DNA of 64,000 bases from Streptomyces gobiensis (GCF_021216675.1 NZ_CP086120.1:3284501-3348500); one strand, 5' to 3'; positions 40,301 to 49,593 are shown, numbered from the stretch's first letter. Notes: generated from the letters alone by a model not told the origin. Translations and numbers: made by a program.

Positions 40301-40476
40301 ATACCCGCCCCTTCCCGGAAACCGGGGCTCGCGCCCCGGGCCCCGGGGTTGGTCCGGTGCGGGCCGGTGGGCGGTGTTGTGCCCACCCACAGCCCCTCGC
40401 GGGGCTGCGAGTGCCCACAACGGGGTGGGGGTCTGGGGCGTTAGCCCCCAGTTTTGGGAAGGGGTGGGTTAGGGGA
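40296..40476. repeat. Dispersed GC-rich palindromic repeat, copy 4
   Basis: Outer arms ACCCGCCCCTTCCCGG and TTTTGGGAAGGGGTGGGTTA are complementary. The inside holds GGTGTTGTGCCCACCCACAG with GCGAGTGCCCACAAC, nearly identical to copy 1 at 12616. The right arm runs over the rarD stop codon. Confidence 0.8.
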
Positions 40477-41434
40477 GGACGCTGTCCCCGACGCGGGGTT
40501 CCGGGGCTGGCGCGCTGGACGCTGCGCGGGCCGCGCGCAGGGCCGCGCGGGAGCGGTTCGCGTTGCGCAGGGCGTCGACGGTCAGCACGGACAGCGCGAG
40601 CCAGACCAGCAGGAAGCCCGCCCAGCGCTCGGGCGGCATCTCCTCGTGGAAGACCAGCAGGCCCAGCAGGAACATCGTCGACGGGGCGATGTACTGCATC
40701 AGCCCGATCGTGGAGAGCGGTACCCGCACCGTCGCGGCGCCGAAGAAGATCAGCGGCAGTGCGGTGACCAGGCCCGTACCCATCAGCAGCAGGGCATGGG
40801 TAGGGCCCTCGGCCGTAAACGTGGAGTCGCCGCGTGCGGCGAGGAAGACGAGGAAGCCCAGCGCGGGCAGGAACTGCAGGGCGGAGTCGGCGCTGAAGCC
40901 CTCCAGGCCGTCCAGCCCGGTCTGCTTCTTGATCAGCCCATACGCGGCGAAGCTGATGCTCAGGCTGAGCGAGACCCAGGGCATCTGGCCATAGGCGACC
41001 GTCATGACGACCACGGCCAGGGCGCCGATGCCCACCGCCGCCCACTGCGCGCGGCGCAGCCGCTCCCGCAGCAGGACCACACCGGCGGCGATGGTGATCA
41101 GCGGGTTGATGAAGTAGCCGAGGGAGGCCTCAAGGACCCGGTCGGCGCTGACCGCCCAGATGAAGAGAAACCAGTTACCGGAGATCAGTACGGCGGAGAG
41201 GGCCACCAGGCCCAGCCGCTTGGGCTGCCGCAGCAGCGGGCGTATCCAGGACCAGCGGCGCATCAGGGCGAGGATGAGCACCGCCACGGGCAGTGACCAC
41301 ACCATGCGGTGGGACAGCACCTCGCTGGGGGCGGTGGACTGCAGCAGATGCCAGTACAGCGGGAGCAGCCCCCACATGCCGAAGGCGGCGAAGCCGAAAG
41401 TGAGTCCGGTGCGAGTCTCGCTCGTCGACGACAC
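40469..41434 (-). CDS. rarD: EamA-family transporter RarD
   Basis: 321 residues, ten predicted helices in two EamA halves. RarD-type hallmarks are the opening FGFAAFGMWGLLPLYWHLL (near residue 14), HRMVWSLPVAVLIL and the second-half MGTGLVTALPLIFFGAA with IGLMQYIAPSTMFLLGLLVF. Members export or import small metabolites; in E. coli the name comes from chloramphenicol sensitivity. The substrate is unknown. Its stop lies inside the repeat arm. Confidence 0.9.
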   Translation of the reverse strand: MSSTSETRTGLTFGFAAFGMWGLLPLYWHLLQSTAPSEVLSHRMVWSLPVAVLILALMRRWSWIRPLLRQPKRLGLVALSAVLISGNWFLFIWAVSADRVLEASLGYFINPLITIAAGVVLLRERLRRAQWAAVGIGALAVVVMTVAYGQMPWVSLSLSISFAAYGLIKKQTGLDGLEGFSADSALQFLPALGFLVFLAARGDSTFTAEGPTHALLLMGTGLVTALPLIFFGAATVRVPLSTIGLMQYIAPSTMFLLGLLVFHEEMPPERWAGFLLVWLALSVLTVDALRNANRSRAALRAARAASSAPAPEPRVGDSVLP

Positions 41435-41576
41435 AGATCCTCCTCATGCGATGCGGCGGCAACCAGCCGAAGGTAGCGCCGAACACGCCCGCTTGTCATT
41501 TCCGTTTACGTATTACAGTCCTGACAGGCTCGACAGGTCCCGACCGGCGTGAGGAAGTGATCAGTGGCCGCGAACG

Positions 41577-41616
41577 CCGATGTCCCCGCACGCCGTCACA
41601 CGTGCGGGGACATCGG
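41577..41616. terminator. Terminator hairpin downstream of korAB
   Basis: A 16-bp perfect stem (CCGATGTCCCCGCACG / CGTGCGGGGACATCGG) with an 8-base loop, 12 bp past the korB stop. Confidence 0.85.
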
Positions 41617-41628
41617 GGGAAGGTGGGC

Positions 41629-42729
41629 TCAGCCTGCGACGGTCCAGGTGTCGTTGCCGTGGAGGAGCGAGGCGAGGTCGCCCTTGCCGTGTTCCTCTAT
41701 GGCGTGCTCCAGCTGATCGGCCATCTGTCCTTCGTAGACCGGCCGCCGGACGCTGCGGAAGACCCCGATGGGGGTCTGGTGCAGGGTGTCCGGGTCCGCG
41801 AGCCGGGAGAGCGCGAAGGCGGCGGTGGGTGACGCGGAGTGGGCGTCGTGGATGAGGATGCCGTCGGTGCCGTGCTCGGTGATGTCGATGACCTTGAGGT
41901 CGCCGGTGGCCGGGTCGCGGATGACGCCCTTGGACCCGAGCCCGTCCTCGGCCGGGGTGCCGAAGCGGACCGGCTGGCCGTGCTCCAGACGGATCACGGC
42001 CTCCTGGGCCTGCTGCTTGTCCTTGAGGACCTCGAAGGCACCATCGTTGAAGATATTGCAGTTCTGGTAGATCTCCACCAGCGCGGTGCCGGGGTGATCG
42101 GCGGCCGCCCGCAGTACCTCGGTGAGGTGCTTACGGTCGGAGTCCACGGTCCGGGCCACAAAGCTGGCCTCGGCGCCGAGCGCCAGTGACACCGGGTTGA
42201 ACGGCGCGTCCAGGGAGCCCATCGGGGTGGACTTGGTGATCTTCCCGGCCTCGGAGGTGGGGGAGTACTGGCCCTTGGTGAGGCCGTAGATCCGGTTGTT
42301 GAACAGCAGGATCTTGAGGTTCACATTGCGGCGCAGCGCGTGGATGAGGTGATTGCCGCCGATGGACAGCGCGTCACCGTCGCCGGTGACGACCCACACG
42401 GACAGATCGCGGCGGGCAGCGGAGAGGCCGGTGGCGATGGCTGGGGCGCGGCCGTGGATGGAGTGCATCCCGTAGGTGTTCATGTAGTACGGGAAGCGCG
42501 AGGAGCAGCCGATGCCGGAGACGAAGACGATGTTCTCCTTCGCCAGGCCGAGCTCGGGCATAAAGCCCTGCACGGCGGCGAGGACGGCGTAGTCACCGCA
42601 GCCGGGGCACCAGCGGACTTCCTGATCGGACTTGAAGTCCTTCATCGTCTGCTTGGCGTCGGCCTTGGGCACCAGGGAAAGCGCTTGGGACGCGTGCGCC
42701 TGGGGCCCCTCCATAAGCGTGTCAGCCAT
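41629..42729 (-). CDS. korB: 2-oxoacid:ferredoxin oxidoreductase, beta subunit
   Basis: 366 residues. The thiamine-diphosphate subunit: VRWCPGCGDYAVLAAV (near residue 40), SGIGCSSRFPYYMNTYG and the TPP motif GDGDALSIGGNHLIHALRRN with NNRIYGLTKGQYSPTS. With the alpha subunit it oxidatively decarboxylates a 2-oxoacid, probably 2-oxoglutarate, passing electrons to ferredoxin. It overlaps the korA stop by 8 bp, so subunits are made in step. Confidence 0.93.
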   Translation of the reverse strand: MADTLMEGPQAHASQALSLVPKADAKQTMKDFKSDQEVRWCPGCGDYAVLAAVQGFMPELGLAKENIVFVSGIGCSSRFPYYMNTYGMHSIHGRAPAIATGLSAARRDLSVWVVTGDGDALSIGGNHLIHALRRNVNLKILLFNNRIYGLTKGQYSPTSEAGKITKSTPMGSLDAPFNPVSLALGAEASFVARTVDSDRKHLTEVLRAAADHPGTALVEIYQNCNIFNDGAFEVLKDKQQAQEAVIRLEHGQPVRFGTPAEDGLGSKGVIRDPATGDLKVIDITEHGTDGILIHDAHSASPTAAFALSRLADPDTLHQTPIGVFRSVRRPVYEGQMADQLEHAIEEHGKGDLASLLHGNDTWTVAG

Positions 42730-44608
42730 TGTCGATGGCCTCCTTGAGGGCGGTAGCGAGCTGCTCGGCTTTGAAGGGCAGACCGCGGACCTGTGTGTAG
42801 GACTCGGCGTCGACGAGGTACTTCGCGCGGAGCAGGGTGGCGAGCTGACCGAGGTTCATCTCGGGCACGACCACCTTGTCGTAGGACTTCAGCACCTTGC
42901 CGAGGTTCGCCGGGAAGGGATTGAGGTTGCGCAGATGGGCCTGGGCGATCGCGTCACCCGCGTTGCGGATGCGGCGCACCGCGGCCGTGATCGGTCCGTA
43001 GGTCGAGCCCCAGCCGAGCACCAGTACCGTGGCCTCGCCGCTGGGGTCGTCGACCTCGATGTCCGGGACCTCGACGCCGTCAATCTTGGCCTGCCGGGTG
43101 CGCACCATGAACTCATGGTTGGCCGGGTCGTAGGAGATATTGCCGGTGCCGTCCTGCTTCTCGATGCCACCGATCCGGTGCTCCAGACCCGGGGTGCCCG
43201 GGATCGCCCAGGGGCGGGCCAGGGTGTGCTCATCGCGCTTGTACGGCCAGAACACCTCGGTGCCGTCATCCAGTGTGTGGTTCGGCGAGGTGGTGAACTG
43301 CACACGCAGATCGGGCAGTTCATCGGTCTCCGGGATCCGCCAGGGCTCCGAGCCATTGGCGAGATAGCCATCCGAGAGCAGAAAGACCGGAGTGCGGTAC
43401 CGCAGCGCGATCCGGGCGGCGTCCAGTGCGGCGGTGAAGCAGTCGGCCGGGGTGGACGGGGCGACGATCGGCACCGGGGCCTCGCCGTTGCGCCCGTACA
43501 TCGCCTGCAGCAGGTCCGCCTGCTCCGTCTTGGTCGGCAGACCGGTCGAGGGCCCGCCGCGCTGGATGTCCACGACCAGCAGCGGCAGTTCGAGGGAGAC
43601 GGCCAGACCGATGGTCTCCGACTTCAGTGCCACACCGGGGCCGGAGGTGGTGGTCACGGCCAGCGAGCCGCCGAAGGCCGCACCGAGCGCGGCGCCGATT
43701 CCGGCGATCTCATCCTCGGCCTGGAAGGTGCGCACACCGAAGTTCTTGTGCTTCGACAGCTCATGCAGCACATCGGAGGCCGGTGTGATCGGGTAGGAGC
43801 CCAGGAACAGCGGCAGGTCCGCTTGCTGAGACGCGGCGATCAGTCCGTAAGACAGTGCCAGGTTGCCGGAAATGTTCCGGTATGTACCTGGCGGGAACGC
43901 GCTGGACGCCGGGGCGACCTCATAGGAGACCGCGAAGTCCTCCGTGGTCTCGCCGAAGTTCCAGCCCGCCCGGAACGCCGTGACGTTCGCCTCGGCCAGC
44001 ATGGGCTTCTTGGCGAACTTCGTCCGCAGGAACTGCTCGGTGCCCTCGGTCGGCCGGTGGTACATCCACGACAGCAGGCCCAGCGCGAACATGTTCTTTG
44101 ACCGGCCCGCCTCCTTGCGGCCCAGGTCGTAGTCCTTCAGCGCCTCCACCGTGAGGGTGGTCAGCGGCACCTCGTGGATCGCGTACGCGTCCAGCGAGCC
44201 GTCCTCCAGTGGGTTTGTTTCATAGCCCACCTTGGCCATGGCACGCTTTGTGAACTCATCGGTGTTGACGATGATCTCCGCACCGCGCGGCAGATCACCG
44301 ATATTCGCCTTCAGCGCCGCCGGGTTCATCGCCACCAGCACATTCGGCGCGTCACCGGGTGTGAGGATGTCGTGGTCCGCGAAATGCAACTGGAAAGAGG
44401 AGACACCGGGGAGGGTCCCGGCGGGTGCCCGGATCTCCGCGGGAAAGTTCGGCAGGGTCGACAGATCGTTCCCGAACGACGCGGTCTCCGAGGTGAACCG
44501 ATCACCCGTGAGCTGCATACCGTCGCCCGAGTCCCCCGCGAACCGGATGATTACCCGGTCCAGGCGCCTGACTTCTTTGGCGCTGTCACTGCTGACCTGG
44601 CTGGTCAC
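42722..44608 (-). CDS. korA: 2-oxoacid:ferredoxin oxidoreductase, alpha (gamma-alpha fusion) subunit
   Basis: 628 residues. The N-terminal gamma-type domain (IIRFAGDSGDGMQLTGDRF, near residue 20) is fused to the alpha domain, which starts near 225 (LGSYPITPASDVLHELSKHK) and includes VTTTSGPGVALKSETIGLA. It binds CoA and substrate. The pair is the KorAB type found in aerobic actinobacteria, where it supports an alternative TCA step. First gene of the operon; about 215 bp upstream are non-coding. Confidence 0.93.
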   Translation of the reverse strand: MTSQVSSDSAKEVRRLDRVIIRFAGDSGDGMQLTGDRFTSETASFGNDLSTLPNFPAEIRAPAGTLPGVSSFQLHFADHDILTPGDAPNVLVAMNPAALKANIGDLPRGAEIIVNTDEFTKRAMAKVGYETNPLEDGSLDAYAIHEVPLTTLTVEALKDYDLGRKEAGRSKNMFALGLLSWMYHRPTEGTEQFLRTKFAKKPMLAEANVTAFRAGWNFGETTEDFAVSYEVAPASSAFPPGTYRNISGNLALSYGLIAASQQADLPLFLGSYPITPASDVLHELSKHKNFGVRTFQAEDEIAGIGAALGAAFGGSLAVTTTSGPGVALKSETIGLAVSLELPLLVVDIQRGGPSTGLPTKTEQADLLQAMYGRNGEAPVPIVAPSTPADCFTAALDAARIALRYRTPVFLLSDGYLANGSEPWRIPETDELPDLRVQFTTSPNHTLDDGTEVFWPYKRDEHTLARPWAIPGTPGLEHRIGGIEKQDGTGNISYDPANHEFMVRTRQAKIDGVEVPDIEVDDPSGEATVLVLGWGSTYGPITAAVRRIRNAGDAIAQAHLRNLNPFPANLGKVLKSYDKVVVPEMNLGQLATLLRAKYLVDAESYTQVRGLPFKAEQLATALKEAIDNG

Positions 44609-44824
44609 TTGTTAGGACCTCCCTCGAGGCGGCGGCTCACTATCCATCGTACGTGGGTAAGGGTTGCCTTCCTGAGGGTGATCATATAGTGGACATCGAT
44701 CTGAGACGTCCTTTTGCCCCGATATAACAAGAAATTCCACTCCCCCGAAGTGCACCGTTCGTTTACCCCTTCCCGCCCGGTCGGGCCGCGATTGAGCGTC
44801 ACTTGGTTGAACGGCTACCGACCA

Positions 44825-45496
44825 CTATGAGTTCAGATACCTGAGGACTGCGAGCACCCGACGGTGATCTCCGTCACTCTGCGACAGTCCGAGCTTCAGA
44901 AAGATATTGCTGACGTGCTTCTCGACCGCCCCGTCGCTGACCACCAGCTGGCGGGCGATCGCCGAGTTCGTACGGCCCTCCGCCATCAGCCCCAGCACCT
45001 CGCGCTCTCGCGGGGTGAGCCCGGCCAGCACATCCTGTTTCCGGCTGCGGCCCAGCAGCTGCGCGACCACCTCGGGGTCGAGCGCGGTGCCGCCCTGCGC
45101 CACCCGTACCACCGCGTCAACGAACTCACGTACTTCGGCTACCCGGTCCTTCAGCAGATAGCCGACACCCCGGCTGGATCCGGCCAGCAGCTCGGTGGCG
45201 TACTGCTCCTCGACGTACTGCGACAGCACCAGCACCCCAAGGCCGGGGTGCTCGGCGCGCAGCCGTACGGCAGCCCGTACCCCTTCGTCCGTATGCGTCG
45301 GCGGCATCCGGACGTCCGCCACCACCACATCGGGCAGCTGCCCGGCCCCCGCCAGCTGCTCCACCGTCTTGATCAGCGCCTCGCCGTCCCCGACCCCCGC
45401 GACGACATCGTGCCCCCGGTCGGTCAGCAGCCGGGTCAGGCCCTCCCGGAGCAGCACCGAATCCTCGGCGATGACCACCCGCACCCCGTACTCCAC
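44825..45496 (-). CDS. NarL/FixJ-family response regulator
   Basis: About 223 residues from GTG 45496. The receiver domain has acidic pair ED in VVIAEDSVLL, the phospho-acceptor Asp in VVVADVRMPP (near residue 58) and the Lys in GYLLKDRV (near 110). The C-terminal LuxR-type helix-turn-helix is LTPREREVLGLMAEGRTNSA with VSDGAVEKHVSNIFLKLGL. The open frame continues upstream into the kinase gene region but lacks family residues there. It sits 100 bp after two adjacent histidine kinase genes, its likely partners. Confidence 0.93.
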   Translation of the reverse strand: MEYGVRVVIAEDSVLLREGLTRLLTDRGHDVVAGVGDGEALIKTVEQLAGAGQLPDVVVADVRMPPTHTDEGVRAAVRLRAEHPGLGVLVLSQYVEEQYATELLAGSSRGVGYLLKDRVAEVREFVDAVVRVAQGGTALDPEVVAQLLGRSRKQDVLAGLTPREREVLGLMAEGRTNSAIARQLVVSDGAVEKHVSNIFLKLGLSQSDGDHRRVLAVLRYLNS

Positions 45497-45596
45497 GATT
45501 TCCGGCCCCCCGTCCTTAGCTGTATGCCTCCAGCATCCCAGATCGTGGACAGGGAAACAGGACAACCGGACAGTCCGGCCAGCTCGCCCCGCCGGC

Positions 45597-46886
45597 TCAG
45601 TCCCGCCAGGGGAGCTCCGCGGTGATGGTGGTGGGCCCCCCGGCGGGGGACTGGACGAGCAGCAGCCCGTCCACGGACTCCAGCCGCTCGGCCAGCCCCG
45701 CCAGCCCGCTGCCCTCCCCGGCGCTGGCCCCGCCCCGCCCGTTGTCCTCGATCCGCATGAGCAGCCGGTCGCCGCTGCGCCACACCTCAACGGCGGCGGT
45801 GCGGGCGCCGCTGTGTTTGCTGATGTTCTGGAGGAGTTCGGAGACGGTGAAGTAGGCGATGCCTTCGATGGCGGGTGCCGGTCGCTGGGGTAGGTCTGCG
45901 GAGACGTTGACGGGGACGGTGCAGCGGGCGGCGAGGGCGGACAGGGCGGGGCCGAGTCCGCGGTCGGTGAGGATGGCGGGGTGGATGCCGCGGGCGAGGT
46001 CCCGTAGTTCCTGGAGGGCGAGTTTCACTTCGCCGTGGGCTTCGTCGACCATTTTGGCGGCGGCTTCGGGGTCTTCCGTCAGCTTCTCCTTGGCCAGCCC
46101 GAGGCCCATGGCCAGTGCCACCAGCCGGGCCTGTGCTCCGTCGTGCAGATCCCGCTCAATACGCCGCAGATCCGCGTTCGCGGTGTCCACCACCGTGCCC
46201 CGGTCATCCTCCAGCTCCCACATCCGGGCCGCCAGCTGGGACGGGCCGAGCAGCGTACGGACCAGCAACCGGTCCACGGTGGTCAGCCCACGGAACCACC
46301 ACGGGGTGACCAGCACCAGCAGCAGACCGGCCAGCGCCAGGACGGCGATCTCCACCGGGGCGTCGATATACGCGCCGTTGCCGCGCCCATCCCCGTTGAT
46401 CTGGAGCCCCGGCTGGTCCGAGAGGGCCGGGATGACCCAGAACCACAGCGGATACGTCAGCGCCATCCATCCGTAGGCCCACACCGACAGCCCCGCCGCG
46501 AAGGAGAAGCACGCCCACGGGAAGTGCAGCAGCGTATAGAGCAGCTGCCGCCAGGACGCACCGCTCTTCAGCAGCGCCCCCACCCTGGCCATCAGCCCGG
46601 TCTTGCCCTTGGGCGGCCGTACCGGCTCCGGCTCCGCGACAGCCAGCCGCAACAGCGCCCGCGCCCTGGCACGTTCCAGCACGCCGAGGCCCCGCGCCGT
46701 GGCGAGCGTCAGGGCCAGCAGCGGCACCCCGAGAAAGGTGATCAGCAGCCCAGCGCTGGCCGCCGTCATCCCCACCATCAGCGCGAAGACCGCCGCGGCG
46801 ATCGGCAGCCCGGTGAGGAGGTAAAGAAACTCCCGCCAGGTACGGCCCGTGAAGGGCCCGCCCAGTATCCGCATGGGCAACCGCAT
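45597..46886 (-). CDS. Sensor histidine kinase 1 (HisKA_3/HATPase)
   Basis: 429 residues. Four to five hydrophobic helices in the first 215 residues form the sensor region. The dimerisation/phospho-acceptor domain reads RRIERDLHDGAQARLVALAM (His near 246) and the ATP-binding domain holds NISKHSGA (N box) and EDNGRGG/GSGLAGLAER (G boxes). A 451-bp piece (45725-46175) is identical to kinase 2. Start ATG 46886, or the Met four codons later. Confidence 0.93.
   Translation of the reverse strand: MRLPMRILGGPFTGRTWREFLYLLTGLPIAAAVFALMVGMTAASAGLLITFLGVPLLALTLATARGLGVLERARARALLRLAVAEPEPVRPPKGKTGLMARVGALLKSGASWRQLLYTLLHFPWACFSFAAGLSVWAYGWMALTYPLWFWVIPALSDQPGLQINGDGRGNGAYIDAPVEIAVLALAGLLLVLVTPWWFRGLTTVDRLLVRTLLGPSQLAARMWELEDDRGTVVDTANADLRRIERDLHDGAQARLVALAMGLGLAKEKLTEDPEAAAKMVDEAHGEVKLALQELRDLARGIHPAILTDRGLGPALSALAARCTVPVNVSADLPQRPAPAIEGIAYFTVSELLQNISKHSGARTAAVEVWRSGDRLLMRIEDNGRGGASAGEGSGLAGLAERLESVDGLLLVQSPAGGPTTITAELPWRD
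45725..46175 (-). repeat. 451-bp block identical between the two kinase genes (copy A)
   Basis: I compared it base by base with 47036-47486 (offset 1311) and saw no difference, whereas flanking sequence diverges at once on both sides. It covers the phospho-acceptor domain and most of the ATPase domain. Confidence 0.9.
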
Positions 46887-46889
46887 GGG

Positions 46890-48074
46890 TCAGCCCTCCG
46901 TCCGGTCACGGTCCCGCCAGGGCAGCTCGGCCGTGACAGCGGTGGGACCCCCAACGGGGGAGTCAACGAGCAGCAGCCCATCGACTGAGCCCAGCCGGTC
47001 AGCCAGCCCCGCCAGCCCACTTCCACCTTCAGTGGTGGCCCCGCCCCGCCCGTTGTCCTCGATCCGCATGAGCAGCCGGTCGCCGCTGCGCCACACCTCA
47101 ACGGCGGCGGTGCGGGCGCCGCTGTGTTTGCTGATGTTCTGGAGGAGTTCGGAGACGGTGAAGTAGGCGATGCCTTCGATGGCGGGTGCCGGTCGCTGGG
47201 GTAGGTCTGCGGAGACGTTGACGGGGACGGTGCAGCGGGCGGCGAGGGCGGACAGGGCGGGGCCGAGTCCGCGGTCGGTGAGGATGGCGGGGTGGATGCC
47301 GCGGGCGAGGTCCCGTAGTTCCTGGAGGGCGAGTTTCACTTCGCCGTGGGCTTCGTCGACCATTTTGGCGGCGGCTTCGGGGTCTTCCGTCAGCTTCTCC
47401 TTGGCCAGCCCGAGGCCCATGGCCAGTGCCACCAGCCGGGCCTGTGCTCCGTCGTGCAGATCCCGCTCAATACGCCGCAGATCCGCACTGGCCGTATCCG
47501 TGACCGTGACCCGGTCCGACTCCAGCTCAGCGATCCGCCGCTCCAGCTCATCCGAGGGCGACAGCAGCCCACGCACCATCGCCCGGTCCGCGTGTGTCAG
47601 CCCGCGCGCCAGCCAGGGCAGTACCGGCCAGGCGACCAGGAGGGAGACGAGAGCGACGCTGAAGGTCATGACCCCCCAGGGCACCCGGATGAACGAGTAC
47701 AGCGCGTGCCGCCACCCGACCGGGTCCTTCAGACTCGTCCACAGCCAGGGGAAGAACCCGCCATGTGTACGGTGCCGGATCGGCGACGGCTCATCGACCC
47801 GCACCCCCAGCAGCGCCCTGGCGCGAGCCCGCTCCAGCTTGCCGAACTGCCGACAGCCCAGCAGCCCCAGCGCGAGGATGGGCAGGCCGACAACAGTGAC
47901 CGACAGCGGCACTCCGCAGTAGATCCACACGCTGACGTAGGTGAAGCCGATGAGATCCATCGGCATATTGCTGAGCAGGTGTGCGATTTCTTTCCACGTC
48001 TGCGCGCTCAGCGGCGCACGTGGCGCGGGCAGCGCCGCGTCACCGGGTTCGTCGTAGTCGGAGCTCACGGCCAT
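46890..48074 (-). CDS. Sensor histidine kinase 2 (HisKA_3/HATPase)
   Basis: 394 residues, 3 bp upstream of kinase 1 and in the same operon. The N-terminal 190 residues hold a different membrane sensor (MPMDLIGFTYVSVWIYCGVP, TVVGLPILALGLLG), while the catalytic half is identical to kinase 1 through the shared block. Two kinases with unlike sensors but one output domain, next to a single regulator, suggest integration of two signals or heterodimer formation. Confidence 0.92.
   Translation of the reverse strand: MAVSSDYDEPGDAALPAPRAPLSAQTWKEIAHLLSNMPMDLIGFTYVSVWIYCGVPLSVTVVGLPILALGLLGCRQFGKLERARARALLGVRVDEPSPIRHRTHGGFFPWLWTSLKDPVGWRHALYSFIRVPWGVMTFSVALVSLLVAWPVLPWLARGLTHADRAMVRGLLSPSDELERRIAELESDRVTVTDTASADLRRIERDLHDGAQARLVALAMGLGLAKEKLTEDPEAAAKMVDEAHGEVKLALQELRDLARGIHPAILTDRGLGPALSALAARCTVPVNVSADLPQRPAPAIEGIAYFTVSELLQNISKHSGARTAAVEVWRSGDRLLMRIEDNGRGGATTEGGSGLAGLADRLGSVDGLLLVDSPVGGPTAVTAELPWRDRDRTEG
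47036..47486 (-). repeat. 451-bp block identical between the two kinase genes (copy B)
   Basis: Partner of 45725-46175. Within it, codon choice is distinct from both flanks: GAA, AAA and CTC/CTA prevail where the surrounding gene uses GAG, AAG and CTG. Confidence 0.9.
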
Positions 48075-48143
48075 ACGGCTAAGACTGCCGGTCGCGCGAC
48101 CGTCGTCGCTATGGGGGAGGTGGGCGGTCCGAGGTGGGGTTTA

Positions 48144-48169
48144 CCCCACCCACCCGGAGGTGGGTGGGG
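48144..48169. terminator. Terminator hairpin downstream of the FMN reductase gene
   Basis: An 11-bp stem (CCCCACCCACC / GGTGGGTGGGG) with a 4-base loop; a second small hairpin GGTGGGG/CCCCACC overlaps it. Confidence 0.7.
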
Positions 48170-48176
48170 AATGGGA

Positions 48177-48764
48177 TCACGCTGTGTACGCTCGCTTGGC
48201 CCGAGCTTCCTTCAGCGCAACCCCCCACCAGGTGAGCTGGTCGAGGAGCTCATCCGCCGCCTTGTTCACGGCGTCCGCCTGCAGCGGCTTGCCGTCCTCG
48301 TCGAACTGCTCCCAGGCCATGTGGAAGCTGACCGTGTTGCGCACGGTGACCGCGTGCAGCTCGGCGAAGACCTGGCGGAGCTGTTCGACGGCACGCTGGC
48401 CGCCCGCCATGCCGCCGTATGAGATGAAGGCGACGGGCTTGGCCCGCCACTCTTCGTACACCCAGTCGACGGCCAGCTTCAGGGAGGCGGGATAGCCGTG
48501 GTTGTACTCCGGGGTGATGATGACGAACGCATCGGCCTCGCCGATCCGGTGGGCGAACCCGGGACCGTTCATCGGCGCGGCTGTCTCGTCGAAGTTCAGC
48601 TTGAGCTCTTCGACGATCAGCGGGTCCGCGAGATCTATCAGCTCGGCCTCGATGTCGTCGCGCTGGGCGATCTGCTCGCGGAACCAGCCGGTGATGGTCT
48701 CGGCGAACCTGCCCTTTCGCACGCTGCCGATGATGACTGCGACCTTGAGACGCTGCTGGGACAT
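48177..48764 (-). CDS. NADPH-dependent FMN reductase family protein
   Basis: 195 residues from ATG 48764 (GGAGG upstream). The flavodoxin-like fold shows VAVIIGSVRKGRFAETI (phosphate loop, near residue 10) and the family hallmark ITPEYNHGYPASLKLAVDW (near 85) with SYGGMAGGQRAV. It reduces FMN or quinones with NADPH. It could feed reduced flavin to the cluster's monooxygenase or detoxify quinone products, but it may equally be a core gene at the cluster border. A promoter with a 19-bp spacer, like that of the MFS gene, lies upstream. Confidence 0.9.
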   Translation of the reverse strand: MSQQRLKVAVIIGSVRKGRFAETITGWFREQIAQRDDIEAELIDLADPLIVEELKLNFDETAAPMNGPGFAHRIGEADAFVIITPEYNHGYPASLKLAVDWVYEEWRAKPVAFISYGGMAGGQRAVEQLRQVFAELHAVTVRNTVSFHMAWEQFDEDGKPLQADAVNKAADELLDQLTWWGVALKEARAKRAYTA

Positions 48765-48831
48765 GGGGGGTCTGCCTCCGTTAGGAATCGACTGGGTGCC
48801 GGTATGCGCCCCGCAAGGGGAGCCAGCCACC

Positions 48832-48862
48832 ACCCTGCAAATTGAAGTGGGGTTGAGGTCAA
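48832..48862 (-). promoter_or_regulatory. MerR-type promoter of the FMN reductase gene
   Basis: On the minus strand TTGACC (48857-48862), a 19-base spacer and CAGGGT (48832-48837). The spacer contains CTCAA-N6-TTCAA. It overlaps the stop codon of the DsbA-like gene. Confidence 0.5.
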
Positions 48863-49593
48863 GGTTCTTGACGGAGCGGAGCCCCCGGCACGGTGCGCGG
48901 CTCTCCCCGTACGGCGACTCTCTTGAGCTCGAAGAACGCCCCTTCGGTCGCCAGGACGCGGAAGGCATCCCACAGTTCACCGGCCCGCTCCCCGGTCGGG
49001 ATCTCGGTGAAGATGGGGCCGAACTGTCCGGCGTGGCCGTCCACGGAGAGCGTGGGGACACCGATGAGCTGCCGGTCCAGCCCGTCTCCTGCCGGGATCC
49101 GGTCCCGGGACGCGCGCAGATCCCCGTCCCACGCCTCCGAGTCCATCGCGGAGACGAGCGACCCGGGCAGCCCGGTGTCGCGCAGCGCCGCTTCTACGCT
49201 GGGGCCGATCCGTTCCAGCGCGGCGACGGTCACGGCCCGGAAGGTCTCCCAGGACGCCTCACGGACCTTGGTGATATCGCCCGCGGGGCCGTGGAAGCGG
49301 TTTCCCATGGCCGTATAGAGGGATGCGGCGGCTTCGGGGCCGAACCGGGCGCGGGCGGCGGCGGCCACTCGGACAGGGCCCCAGTAGCGGTCCATCACCT
49401 GTCGGCGGTCCGGCGGGAGATCGGCCTCGCTGTTGAGCAGTGCGAGGCTCAGCTCATGCCAGACGATTTCGACCGGCCGGACCTTGGATACCTCGATGAT
49501 CCAGCGTGAGGTGATCCAGGACCAGGGGCACAGCGGGTCGTACCAGAAGTCGATGCGGCGCTGCGGCTGCCGCTCGCCATGGTGCCCGGTCAC
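48859..49593 (-). CDS. DsbA-family thiol oxidoreductase (mycothiol-dependent nitroreductase-like)
   Basis: 244 residues. The thioredoxin-fold opening is IDFWYDPLCPWSW (residues 15-27), followed by ITSRWIIEVSKVRPVEIVWH, the pattern of actinobacterial Rv2466c-type mycothiol-dependent reductases. The active site is CPWS, so only one Cys is left; catalysis would need an external thiol such as mycothiol. ALRDTGLPGS and VGVP-type cis-Pro (LIGVPTLSVDG) are present. It overlaps the hydroxyacyl dehydrogenase stop as GTGA, so it is coupled to a polyketide gene. Role in the pathway unknown: a redox step or quinone detoxification. Confidence 0.82.
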   Translation of the reverse strand: MTGHHGERQPQRRIDFWYDPLCPWSWITSRWIIEVSKVRPVEIVWHELSLALLNSEADLPPDRRQVMDRYWGPVRVAAAARARFGPEAAASLYTAMGNRFHGPAGDITKVREASWETFRAVTVAALERIGPSVEAALRDTGLPGSLVSAMDSEAWDGDLRASRDRIPAGDGLDRQLIGVPTLSVDGHAGQFGPIFTEIPTGERAGELWDAFRVLATEGAFFELKRVAVRGEPRTVPGAPLRQEP

